From Cytophagales bacterium (lineage in GTDB: Bacteria; Bacteroidota; Bacteroidia; Cytophagales; Cyclobacteriaceae): 64,000 nucleotides of DNA. The notes under the pieces were generated by a model, which was given only the letters and a program-made list of their open reading frames with translations, was not told the DNA's origin and searched no databases. Below, one piece after another: positions 24,683 through 33,468 of this stretch (positions are counted from its first letter, which is position 1; every line of letters starts with the position of its first letter). The stretch covers positions 1 to 64,000 of the forward strand of contig JAKSDO010000284.1 in NCBI GenBank assembly GCA_022360055.1, written 5' to 3'. The position numbers were made by a program, and so were the translations under genes.

Positions 24683-27043
24683 TCACCGGGTCTTTATGGT
24701 GACCGATATTTCCTGTTGGTTTCTGACAATTCCAAGCTTCAATTTTCCCATCCAATTGTTCCCCTGATGGCTGTTTAATAAATCGGTGATGTTTTTGATC
24801 TTGTCGTCTTCACATTTAACAATTACATCCCCCCGTTGCAAAACTCCTGCCCCGGCCAGGCTCCCCGGTTCTATATCCAGGATTAAGACACCGCTCGTTT
24901 CATTCAGACCGGCAGCAGATCTTTCCTCGATGGATTCAATGTTTTTTAGTTGAGCTCCCAGCCATTCGGTCGTTTTCAGTTCCTTCGCGCTGCCCGAAGG
25001 AAATACCAGTGCCGGAATATCGGGAGATTTGGCAATTTTCTTCAATTCAGGTACTTGAACACCAAACCGGTCCATGGTAAAATTTACAAATCCCAATGCT
25101 ATTGCGGGCGAGGCTTCGGATACCGTGAAATTTCCATGCTCCGGGTCGATAAAAAGCGGATCTCCGAAAGTACTGTGTCGGTCCGTACTATTTTGCCGGG
25201 CTTTTTCCAGTGCCGATTGGTTTGGGAAGAGATTATGGTCCACCTCCTTTCCCCATCCGAGCAGCCGGATATCTTTGTGATCCGTCATCACAATGTTCCT
25301 TCGGAATACGTCGCCGCTTTTTTTGAACCACACATGCGGATGAAATCCATTATTTACCATAATGTTGTTTTCAACTGTTCGGTAAAATCCTTCCCTGAGC
25401 TTAATTCCGCCGTTGAGGCACAAATTGTTATAAATATGATAGTTGGAAGAACCGTCGTCCAGATCAATATCCCATCCGTGGTCACAGCGCATACGGTTGT
25501 TTCTGATAATCGTTGTGTGAATTGCATCCCAGTACGGCATTTCAGGATTCCGATCTACGATTTCATCCATGGTTTTTCGATTTGGATGCCAGAAACGATC
25601 CCTTCCCCAGGAATTGAAAGCGCCGTGGTCCGAAGATTCCAGGACGGTACTAAAAACGTCGTTGAATTCAATAATGTGCCCGCCCCAGGTGCCTTCGCTT
25701 ACGTTGATACCGGCCCTCGGAACATCATAAATGGAATTATGGCTGACCGTGATATCCATGGCCATGGATATCTGTACACCGGCTGTTTGCTTTTCCACTT
25801 TGCCGATATCGTGGATTAAATTGTTGTCCGCCGTGCATTTGGACGGATAATCCCGGTTTTTAGGGCCAGGCTCCACATCGAGGTCCTCGAAATCGACATA
25901 CGCTTTGTACGTAAAGGAAGGAGATCTGACGGCTGAGGACAATCCCACAAAACTGATGGCGCTCGCTCCGCAATTGTACATGTGATTTCCTTTAATTTCG
26001 ATATTTCTGTTATATCCGGAAACAAAAATAGCGTTGCCGCCCAGATTCGTTAATTCACAATCCGAAAGAGTGCAGTTTTTCGCGTTTTCCAGATAAATCG
26101 CTCCGCCGCGATAGATCATCCAGTCACTTCGGAGAAGCGGTTCATAATCTTCCATAAAGGTGCGGTTGGTGTGTTCGAAAAGGACGCCTCGAATCGTGAT
26201 GCCTGAGATGGGCGTTTGCTTTGTGCCTCGCAATTCCACGAGGTGATTTAATGAAGAAATCTCAATTTTCGCATTGGATAATTCGATATGTTCGGGCGGA
26301 TAAAAGTACAGCGTCGACGAAGAATGATCGAAATACCATTCTCCCGGGGCGTCCAGCTCTTCAAATACATTTTCTACCATACGGTATTCCTTATGCATTT
26401 GGGAAGGGCGATTATTCTGATGACCACCTGCCAGCTTTACTTTTCCCTTTTTATCGACGCCTTCGATTTCATAATGGAATCCTCCCCATTCTCCGCTGTG
26501 CATTGCATGTACAATTGCTCCCTCCGGACGTTTCCATCGTTTCACGCGTTCCGGATCCAGGACATCTGCGGCATAGCCCTTGTAGTGACTGGCCGTGGAA
26601 TCGTAATTCGGATACCTTGCCAATATCTGCTCCTCTCCATTTGCATAGAGCTGAGCATACGGCGAAACCGATACGTTTGTTTTCAGTTTCATAATGTTGC
26701 CCTTGAATTTTCTCCAGGAACCTTCGATTATCCTGGAGCCTTTGACAACTGCCGAACCGGCCTCCGACGACTCCAGGACGAGCGGACCGGCATCAGGCGT
26801 AATTACAAGAGGATCCTGTAAATAATGCGTTCCGGGCATCAGTACGATCCTGGAGGTATCGTCATCCGCTCTTAAGCTTACAATTTGCCCGAAGGCAGAT
26901 TCAATCGTTTTTTTGGGATTTTCAGCATCAAGGCCTGTCGACGCGTCATTCCCGTTCGGAGCGACATAAATGACGATCTCAGAGGCAAAAGTCGAACAAA
27001 AAAACAGGCAGAATAAAACAGAAAAAAAACAATTTGTAATCAT
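24683..27043 (-). CDS. Right-handed beta-helix protein with C-terminal PDZ domain
   Basis: A 786-residue secreted protein (signal ending TFASE). It begins with the pectate-lyase-superfamily opening IYVAPNGNDASTG and PKKTIESAF. It continues through many helix rungs, such as YLENAKNCTLSDCELTNLGG, AIFVSGYNRNIEIKGNHMYN, AGVQISMAMDITVSHNSIYD and TTIIRNNRMRCDHGWDIDLD. Residues about 715-786 form a PDZ domain: GVLILDIEPGSLAGAGVLQR then GDVIVKCEDDKI. Comparable beta-helix enzymes include several glycoside hydrolase families (GH110, GH120, GH141) and polysaccharide lyases; I cannot choose. The fused PDZ domain is unusual for a polysaccharide enzyme and suggests binding to a partner's C-terminus. The start codon of the next gene downstream in the cluster (URO-D fold) is 87 bases away. 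Confidence 0.85.
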   Translation of the reverse strand: MITNCFFSVLFCLFFCSTFASEIVIYVAPNGNDASTGLDAENPKKTIESAFGQIVSLRADDDTSRIVLMPGTHYLQDPLVITPDAGPLVLESSEAGSAVVKGSRIIEGSWRKFKGNIMKLKTNVSVSPYAQLYANGEEQILARYPNYDSTASHYKGYAADVLDPERVKRWKRPEGAIVHAMHSGEWGGFHYEIEGVDKKGKVKLAGGHQNNRPSQMHKEYRMVENVFEELDAPGEWYFDHSSSTLYFYPPEHIELSNAKIEISSLNHLVELRGTKQTPISGITIRGVLFEHTNRTFMEDYEPLLRSDWMIYRGGAIYLENAKNCTLSDCELTNLGGNAIFVSGYNRNIEIKGNHMYNCGASAISFVGLSSAVRSPSFTYKAYVDFEDLDVEPGPKNRDYPSKCTADNNLIHDIGKVEKQTAGVQISMAMDITVSHNSIYDVPRAGINVSEGTWGGHIIEFNDVFSTVLESSDHGAFNSWGRDRFWHPNRKTMDEIVDRNPEMPYWDAIHTTIIRNNRMRCDHGWDIDLDDGSSNYHIYNNLCLNGGIKLREGFYRTVENNIMVNNGFHPHVWFKKSGDVFRRNIVMTDHKDIRLLGWGKEVDHNLFPNQSALEKARQNSTDRHSTFGDPLFIDPEHGNFTVSEASPAIALGFVNFTMDRFGVQVPELKKIAKSPDIPALVFPSGSAKELKTTEWLGAQLKNIESIEERSAAGLNETSGVLILDIEPGSLAGAGVLQRGDVIVKCEDDKIKNITDLLNSHQGNNWMGKLKLGIVRNQQEISVTIKTR

Positions 27044-27045
27044 AT

Positions 27046-27711
27046 TTAGAGCTCCTTAATTCTAATATTTCTAAATCGCACCAAATCGCCATGGCCCAGG
27101 AATCCGATGTGACCTTTCTTATTCTTCAATCCGGGGTGCTTTTTGCCGTCCATAGTTCCTCCTTTACTGGCTTCATTGATGTTCCCGTCTACAATAACTT
27201 CTCCGTTCAGAATCACTTTTATGTGATCACCTTCTGCAATGACTTCCTGGCTGTTCCATTCGCCTACGGGTTTTAGATAACCTCTTTTGGCCGGAATTAC
27301 CCCATAGACGGAACCGTGATATTGGTACTCCTTCAGATCTTCATATTTTTCAGCCGTATTATCGAGGATCTGAAGTTCCATGCCTTTATAGGCCGCATCC
27401 CCCTCCAGAGGAGCACGTATCCCCAATCCGTTATTTGCTCCCGGTGTCAACTGAAAGTCAAAGCGAAAAACAAAGTCACCGTATTCCTTTTCCGTAAACA
27501 GGTTGCCGCTCCCTCCCCTGTCGGGATAGATTATGATCATTCCGTGTTCAACCACGTAAGCCGTTTTGTTGCCGACCCAGCCGTCCAGATTTTCACCGTT
27601 GAAGAGCAGTTCGAATCCTTCAGTTTTTTCAATGTTTGTGAGCTTATTTTGCGCATTGCCCGCAGGAGCGAAAGAAATCAATATTAGCGCGACAAGGATG
27701 TTTTTCATCAT
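27046..27711 (-). CDS. DUF1080 (3-keto-disaccharide hydrolase) family protein
   Basis: About 221 residues from ATG 27711 (or 27708), where a signal peptide begins (ISFAPAGNAQ); the longer frame to 27753 is less likely. The jelly-roll fold typical of DUF1080 is evident: FELLFNGENLDGWVGN at the start, then GSGNLFTEKEYGDFVFRFDF, LTPGANNGLGIRAP and EGDHIKVILNGEVIVDGN, ending GHIGFLGHGDLVRFRNIRIK. Some members hydrolyse 3-keto-glycosides, part of an oxidation-elimination route for breaking glycosidic bonds, while others are only binding modules. No GFO/IDH/MocA dehydrogenase that would make the keto-sugar is in the window. It ends 3 bases before the beta-helix gene and is surely in the same operon. 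Confidence 0.9.
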   Translation of the reverse strand: MMKNILVALILISFAPAGNAQNKLTNIEKTEGFELLFNGENLDGWVGNKTAYVVEHGMIIIYPDRGGSGNLFTEKEYGDFVFRFDFQLTPGANNGLGIRAPLEGDAAYKGMELQILDNTAEKYEDLKEYQYHGSVYGVIPAKRGYLKPVGEWNSQEVIAEGDHIKVILNGEVIVDGNINEASKGGTMDGKKHPGLKNKKGHIGFLGHGDLVRFRNIRIKEL

Positions 27712-27991
27712 CAGGTGATTTAAGTAAAAAATTATGCATGCGAAGATCAGCAAAAAAATCGCTTTTCACCAGTTGCTTCGAGTGTCTTGTAAAATTAAAG
27801 ATATTCACCGGATTATTCATTTCAATCCGTCAAAATTCTGTGGCCGTCCTTCTCGGGCATTGATTTTAAATGCCGTACCGTAGGGGGGATCCGATCTCCC
27901 GTCGCAAAGGCAAATCCGCTGTCGGTTGTCATGGGCATAGCCAACTCGACCGGCCTGAAATTTGCCGGGTGCCCCGGGTCCCGGACATTTC

Positions 27992-28858
27992 CTAATGCAA
28001 TGTGAATTTGAAGGATTCAAGCTTATCAAACCTGTAAAGCTTAAGAACGTAGATTCCCTTGTCCAATTCTTTATCCAGGTTGATGATGGCCTCTTTTTCC
28101 CCTCTTCTTAGTTTTTTGGCAAAAACCAAATTTTTATTTTCATCATAAAGCATTATAGGAAGTTCTGTCGATAATTCGGTTGGGAGCGATAAGAATACCG
28201 AGTTTTCCGAATCGGATTGATTGTAGTGGAGATTGATGCCGCTGTTTGCGATTACCTTGTTAAATTCCCTCTCGGTGTGGTCTGCCCGTACAATTACGTC
28301 ATCCAATAAAATAGTCGTGTTCGTCTTGCCGAGATTAAAAGAGAAAAAACAGAATGGCTCGTTGATTTTGCTCGCAAAATGGAAGGGGCCGTAGTGTTTA
28401 ACTTCGGGTCGAAGTAGAAATTTTTTTTCATAAAATGTGGTAAATCCATTACCGATGGAGATAGAGATTAAGGAGGTTTTTTCAACCTCGGCCATAAACT
28501 CGATCGAATAAGCGGTCTGATCAGTCAAATTGAAATAGGTGAAAAGTTGTACATCACCGTAATTCTTGTTTTCATTTTTTGTGATCACTACAGCTTTTCG
28601 AGTATTTGCGTTACCCGGAACGGAATCGGTTGTGAACAATCCAATACCGCCGTTTACCTTGCCCAGGGTCCATCTGCTGGTACGATTTTCAAAACCGGGG
28701 TTAGCCAATAGATTGGATTCTCTCCGGCCTGTAAATATCCCATCTTCGGGAAAAGCGGTCCTTTTTGTTTCTTTGTTTTCCTCCGTGTTATCGTTTCCGG
28801 CATAGGATCGAATGGTGTTGCCAATAACTAAAACGATTAATATCCACTTCCAGTTCAT
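27992..28858 (-). CDS. Secreted CBM4/9-like protein with T9SS-like C-terminal tail
   Basis: A 288-residue protein with signal peptide (ending RSYAGN). Residues about 48-195 look like a CBM_4_9 jelly roll: SNLLANPGFENRTSRWTLG, KAVVITKNENKNYGDVQLFT, YSIEFMAEVEKT and TILLDDVIVRAD. The last 80 residues match a type IX secretion sorting domain: LPIMLYDENKNLVFAKKL, then INLDKELDKGIYVLKLY and the terminal LESFKFTLH. It therefore appears to be a sugar-binding module exported by T9SS with no enzyme attached. It sits in the glycosidase cluster between the GH2 and DUF1080 genes. The assignments rest on motif pattern, not a search. Confidence 0.72.
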   Translation of the reverse strand: MNWKWILIVLVIGNTIRSYAGNDNTEENKETKRTAFPEDGIFTGRRESNLLANPGFENRTSRWTLGKVNGGIGLFTTDSVPGNANTRKAVVITKNENKNYGDVQLFTYFNLTDQTAYSIEFMAEVEKTSLISISIGNGFTTFYEKKFLLRPEVKHYGPFHFASKINEPFCFFSFNLGKTNTTILLDDVIVRADHTEREFNKVIANSGINLHYNQSDSENSVFLSLPTELSTELPIMLYDENKNLVFAKKLRRGEKEAIINLDKELDKGIYVLKLYRFDKLESFKFTLH

Positions 28859-29223
28859 TGTCGCTCAGGTCATGATTTACATTAGGGGTTACAACCAAAG
28901 AGCGTGCCGAATATTGTTCTTTGAATAAAACTGTTTAAATGAATATCGAACAGACTTCTTTTTGGGCCGGTTTGATTATAGCGATGTATTCCGTGGGCCG
29001 AAAGGAGGGATCCGGAAGAAATCCTGACCGTCACCTGATCTTCCCGGCAAGCTCTATGGTTAATGGGAGAACGGAAGCATACAAGCCCGTCAGATTCCGG
29101 GACAGCGCCTGTCTTACCGGTTGCGGGAGCATTCCGATTCGCCTCGGGAATCCGCGGTTTATTCTGCCGGTTTTCGAATCGTTGAATCCCGATGTTATTC
29201 CGTCGATCTCAAAACCGTCGGGA
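28859..29223. other. Intergenic region of about 365 bases, no gene supported
   Basis: Lies between the CBM protein and the GH2 gene. Unusually long open frames overlap on both strands, but none has a signal peptide, family motif or consistent start. The openness probably reflects GC-rich composition. Confidence 0.4.
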
Positions 29224-31911
29224 TTACGGGCCGGAAATTTCCGCATCGACCTGCTCCGTATTCCACCCCTGAACCCTTACTTTTAAGTCGGATGTGCGTT
29301 CCGGCGAGCTTAAATCAATCGTGATAAATCTTGATGTCGCGGGTGGAACGGATATGTAGTTGTCGGAATAGAATACCGGCAGGACTCTCCGTTCGGTTTT
29401 TTTGTCCACGACAGAAATTCGGTTAAAAAAAGCTACGGGGTTTTTGTCCGATGTGTTTTCCAGGCCGACTTCAAGTAGATTGTCCCCAATTCGCGTTGCA
29501 GTTATGCTCAGTTGTGCATCACTCATATGCTGAAGTCCGGAGAAGTGCCCTGTTTCGTTTGGCAGCCAGTAAAAATTCTCATCTACGAGTTCCTGTTTGT
29601 TGTTGAAAAGCTTCATATCGAGAAAAACACCGGCTTCTTTTTTCAATGCGTCGAGTTTTCTTCCAATGGTCCCGTATCGCTTGGAGCTTGTCGGAAGAAT
29701 TGTAACGACTTCCTGGTAAAGCGTTGTCTTTTTGCCCGACATATCATAAGCATGCACCCGGATCATCAGATCGTTGTGTTGAACAAAGGTGTTGTTTGCA
29801 ATCATGACCTGGTTTGCGGTGTGATCGAAGAATACATGCAGGGACTTGCTCCCATTCCTGAGTCCGTACAACCCGGCATTCTGATCCAAATAGCAATCAT
29901 ACATTTGTCCTCGCATGGAGGTCCAGGGATTTTGTGTTTTCCAGATCATGACACCGGTGTACCATTCCCACATATGAGAAGAAAAACCTTCGATCAGTCC
30001 CCGATACTGGTTGTAGTTTACCAGTTGCGCCCGGAATGCATAATCCTTTACATTGGCCGGTTCGCCATATTTCTCAATAAAATCATTGTAGGGGATAAAC
30101 TTGTGATACCTCCACGCCGGATGAAGGTTTATCCGGCGCCAATTGCCCGAAGACTCTTTTGGTGAAAGCCGTTTGGGTATGACCATTGCGCTGTCGGGCA
30201 AATAGCGTCTCAGACCTTCATAATCGGGAAGGCCGACTGAGCCGACCTCGGAGTTGAATGGAAAGGTTCTGTGTTCAAAAAACGTACTCAACTCCTGAAT
30301 GCCATAGGGGCCATCGCCGTTGCCCCCGAAGGTATTGAACGACATGCTGTCCGAGGTTGAGTATTCCGCAAACCACCGGGTGCCGTCAAGGAGAGAAAGT
30401 GTATCTTTGAGCGGATTTAGCAAATCTTCCCCGGGAGGCAGTTCATTGCCGCCACACCAAAATGCCAGGGAAGGGTGGTTGCGGATCATTTTTATCTGGT
30501 CTGAAGCCGATCTTAAGAATAAGCGGGAGTCGTCGGGGTATTTTCTCCGGGTCCATTGATCTTCTTTTTTCCTCGGATCCAGCCACCGGCCATTGCAATC
30601 CCCCGAAATCCAGAAATCCTGCATCACGAGCATGCCATAGGTATCGCAGGCTTCGTAGAACTCGGGCCGTTCCGTTATCGCGCCGCCCCAGATCCGGATC
30701 GTGTTCAGGTTCATATCCCTATGCATCCTCACCTCGGCATCATAACGCATATCGGAAAACCTGAGCATCGCATCGGATATAATCCAGTTACCGCCTTTTA
30801 TGAAGATTTTCTGACCATTTACATATACCTGCCGGCTTTGTGTGCGCGCATTCCATTCGGTCTGGATTTCGCGGATTCCGAATCGAACGGTTTCAGTGTC
30901 GGATATCTTTCTTTTGGATTTAAACTGAATGTCAAGATCGTATAGCGCCTGATCGCCATAGCCATTTGGCCACCACAGTTTTGGATTTTCAATTAATACT
31001 TCTATCTGCTCCGTTTTCGTCGTCGCGTGTGGTCCAAGGGAAATCGCCATGGTTTTTCGCTGATTTTCGATCAGATAAATCAATTCGCCTTGTATTGATT
31101 TTTTGCCTGTGTTTATCAATTCCGAAGAAATAAGTAATCTTGCGGGATCCTGTTTGTTGCCAGGATATCTTTGACCCGGCACAATCGTGATGATGTGTGG
31201 ATTTCTAATGTCAACCGGACCCGTTCTTTCGATAAACACCTTATCCCATATCCCGGTATTGCGGTCCCGAACGGGCTGTATCCAGTCCCACCCGGCAACG
31301 TACTGGTGCGTTACGTTTTTTGCGATCGTGCCGTCGCCTCCTTGTCCGCCGTTGGGATTCCCGACAGGGTCGGGCGGATATACCAAAACAGCCAGTTTAT
31401 TCGTCCCGTCCATAATTCCCGAGGTAATATTGTATTTTTGCCTGAGAAACATTCCGTAATGCGTACTTGGATTTACCTTTTTTCCGTTCAAAAAGATTTC
31501 ACAGGAATAATTAACCCCTCTTAAAATCAGCCAGAATTCATTTCCTTTGGTAGCGTTTAGCTCGAATTCATTATAAAACCAGTAGGTGTAATGATCCCTC
31601 CCCGTATCGTAGATGTCCGGTATTTCTTCGTTGTTCATTCCGTAGAATGGGTCCGGTATTTTGCCGTTTTCCAATAACGTTGTCAAAACCGTTCCGGGAA
31701 CCACGGCTGGAAGCCAGCCATTCTTATCCATATCGGATTTTCCGGTGATTTCTTCTCCCTCCGGTATTACTTCCGAAATCGGTTTGCATATCCAACCCGT
31801 TTTTAGCTGTCGAAGCTTCTGAGCCACGGCCACAGAAAAGGAAGAATGTTGAATAAGAATAAAAAGAACAAAAAAAGCAGATGTCCTGGAGAAAGCATGT
31901 ACGATTTTCAT
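29224..31911 (-). CDS. GH2 glycosidase, beta-mannosidase / exo-beta-glucosaminidase type
   Basis: An 895-residue secreted enzyme (signal ending VAVAQ). The N-terminal sugar-binding jelly roll has GWLPAVVPGTVLTTLLENG and RGVNYSCEIFLNGKKVN. The Ig-like and catalytic domains have FIKGGNWIISDAMLR and NTIRIWGGAITERPEFYEAC. The acid/base Glu is E490 in FWCGGNELPPGED. The likely nucleophile is E555 in PFNSEVGSVGLPDYE. The region TSMRGQMYDCYLDQNAGLYG is typical of the CsxA/mannosylglycoprotein endo-beta-mannosidase branch of GH2 rather than LacZ. Predicted to cleave beta-mannoside or beta-glucosaminide ends. The PlsC gene lies 13 bases upstream on the same strand. Confidence 0.94.
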   Translation of the reverse strand: MKIVHAFSRTSAFFVLFILIQHSSFSVAVAQKLRQLKTGWICKPISEVIPEGEEITGKSDMDKNGWLPAVVPGTVLTTLLENGKIPDPFYGMNNEEIPDIYDTGRDHYTYWFYNEFELNATKGNEFWLILRGVNYSCEIFLNGKKVNPSTHYGMFLRQKYNITSGIMDGTNKLAVLVYPPDPVGNPNGGQGGDGTIAKNVTHQYVAGWDWIQPVRDRNTGIWDKVFIERTGPVDIRNPHIITIVPGQRYPGNKQDPARLLISSELINTGKKSIQGELIYLIENQRKTMAISLGPHATTKTEQIEVLIENPKLWWPNGYGDQALYDLDIQFKSKRKISDTETVRFGIREIQTEWNARTQSRQVYVNGQKIFIKGGNWIISDAMLRFSDMRYDAEVRMHRDMNLNTIRIWGGAITERPEFYEACDTYGMLVMQDFWISGDCNGRWLDPRKKEDQWTRRKYPDDSRLFLRSASDQIKMIRNHPSLAFWCGGNELPPGEDLLNPLKDTLSLLDGTRWFAEYSTSDSMSFNTFGGNGDGPYGIQELSTFFEHRTFPFNSEVGSVGLPDYEGLRRYLPDSAMVIPKRLSPKESSGNWRRINLHPAWRYHKFIPYNDFIEKYGEPANVKDYAFRAQLVNYNQYRGLIEGFSSHMWEWYTGVMIWKTQNPWTSMRGQMYDCYLDQNAGLYGLRNGSKSLHVFFDHTANQVMIANNTFVQHNDLMIRVHAYDMSGKKTTLYQEVVTILPTSSKRYGTIGRKLDALKKEAGVFLDMKLFNNKQELVDENFYWLPNETGHFSGLQHMSDAQLSITATRIGDNLLEVGLENTSDKNPVAFFNRISVVDKKTERRVLPVFYSDNYISVPPATSRFITIDLSSPERTSDLKVRVQGWNTEQVDAEISGP

Positions 31912-31924
31912 ACGCTAAAAAAAA

Positions 31925-32659
31925 TTATAATTGCCCTAATTCCTTCTTGATTGCCTGCTCGCACAGTTCCGTGATCTCGTCTGCCGTTCGGTTTTCCCTG
32001 GAAACAGGATCGAGAACCGTGTAGGACAGCTTTGTGCCGATACCCATCGGGAAGCCGTTGAGCTGCAATAAATGATTCCCGTGAATGGCAAATGGGACCA
32101 CCTCAGCCGATGGGGCTGTTTTGAGCAAGGTTTCGATTCCGCCTACCTTAAATTTCTTTACCCGGCCGTCTTTGCTTCGGGTGCCCTCCGGGAAAATACA
32201 GGCGGAATAATTGTTTGCTTCGATATGTCGGCCGAGTTTGATTATTTCCTTTATGGCTTGTGAACGGTTTTTGCGATCGATCAGCGCCGATTGACCTTTT
32301 CTAAGATTGTAAGATATGCTGGGTATACCCTTCCCCAGCTCAATCTTTGATATGAATTTTGGGAAACACGCTCTAAATCCCCAGACAACGGGCGGAATGT
32401 CGTACTGACTCTGATGATTTGAAACAATAATTAAGGGTTTCCCGGCCGGCAGTTTTTCAAATCCCTTAAATTTTGGAACGGAGCCGAGAATGATCAGACT
32501 TTTGATGATCAGGTAATTTAGAATCTCCACCGCTTTTTTTTGTCCGGGGTATCCCCAGATCTTCCATCCGATCATTTGAACCGGGTGAAAAAAAACAAGT
32601 AAAAAGCCAAATACCAGATAATACACAGATGTTAAAATGTAAGAAAGAACCTTTTTCAT
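31925..32659 (-). CDS. plsC: Lysophospholipid acyltransferase, PlsC family
   Basis: A 244-residue membrane-associated acyltransferase that acylates lysophosphatidic acid or a similar lysolipid. It has a hydrophobic N-terminus (about 8-30), the catalytic H-x4-D motif NHQSQYD (H82, D87) and the substrate motif FPEGTRSKDG. Length is normal. It is the first gene of a minus-strand run into the GH2 gene, 13 bases away, although the functions look unrelated. It could be a housekeeping gene next to the cluster or an alternative paralogue. Confidence 0.92.
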   Translation of the reverse strand: MKKVLSYILTSVYYLVFGFLLVFFHPVQMIGWKIWGYPGQKKAVEILNYLIIKSLIILGSVPKFKGFEKLPAGKPLIIVSNHQSQYDIPPVVWGFRACFPKFISKIELGKGIPSISYNLRKGQSALIDRKNRSQAIKEIIKLGRHIEANNYSACIFPEGTRSKDGRVKKFKVGGIETLLKTAPSAEVVPFAIHGNHLLQLNGFPMGIGTKLSYTVLDPVSRENRTADEITELCEQAIKKELGQL

Positions 32660-33115
32660 CCGCTCATATTTTTATAGTTTGCTGACATACAGAGCAATAC
32701 AATCATGCTCGTATGTGTCCTGAATTTGCTCCGGTCCTACCGGTTCACGTGTTTAAAATTTGCAGAAACCTCCCCATGTGCCGTTGATCATCATGATCTT
32801 GTGTATCTCAAATTATCTCAGGCATGGCTTGTTTCATGTGTCATGCAATATTGTACAAAAAATCAGAAAAGAAAACTATCGGGCATTTCAAAATCGAACC
32901 GCTCCTCATTTCGCAATTTGCCGATATTTTGAGGGGCCGGGGACAGATGGCCCGGCGGTGTGGGTTTATATCCCCGGGACCGGGAAACTCGAACCGGTCG
33001 GGAGTGAGGACAATTCATTCATCCCTGTATATCGAAAATTAAATCATTTCGGTCCAAGATCTTTATTTACCTGTTCGGGATAATTAATTTTACATCGATT
33101 TTAATTGCCGGCAAA
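32660..33115. other. Divergent intergenic region, nothing identified
   Basis: Contains several overlapping frames on the plus strand (about 32705-33083), but their residue composition is irregular and no start or family is convincing. It presumably carries promoters for plsC and the small gene at 33116. Confidence 0.4.
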
Positions 33116-33427
33116 TTGCCGGATCATCATTTGGACAACGAAATCGAAATAACGACAAGATTATTGATCAAAGATCTGGAGATTATGGATCCCGGACTAC
33201 AGTTTTCAAGTATCGATAAATTGCGGAAGTGGTTGGCCGGCCGGATCGAGGTAATGATCGACAACAATTTTCAGGGATTGTTAAATATGCTGTACAGGAT
33301 CGATGTAGATGAGAATAAGGTGAAGATGGCCTTTTCAGCATCCGAACCGGCGGATGAGCTGGCAATGCTGGTGATCGATCGTGAATTACAAAAAGCGGCA
33401 TTGCGAAAAAAGTATCGCGGAGAATAA
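33116..33427 (+). CDS. Small helical protein, conserved-looking, unknown function
   Basis: Up to 103 residues. No ATG precedes the conserved-looking N-terminus; TTG codons at 33116 and 33131 are candidate starts, while the first ATG (33185) would remove the helix DNEIEITTRLLIKDLE. The chain is acidic and helical: SSIDKLRKWLAGRIEVMIDN, FQGLLNMLYRIDVDENKVKM, LAMLVIDRELQKAALRKKY. No signal peptide or membrane segment, so cytoplasmic. It resembles short uncharacterised Bacteroidota proteins of about 95-100 residues, but I have no name for them. The toroid protein gene follows about 40 bases later in the same direction. Confidence 0.6.
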   Translation: MPDHHLDNEIEITTRLLIKDLEIMDPGLQFSSIDKLRKWLAGRIEVMIDNNFQGLLNMLYRIDVDENKVKMAFSASEPADELAMLVIDRELQKAALRKKYRGE

Positions 33428-33468
33428 TTCGGAGCGTGTAAAGCTTTTCACCAGAGAACAAATGGATT

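Noticed and set aside
28939..29324. Overlapping open frames on both strands between the CBM and GH2 genes
   Set aside because: No start context, signal peptide or domain; the protein sequences are rich in Arg, Pro and Ser as in shadow frames.
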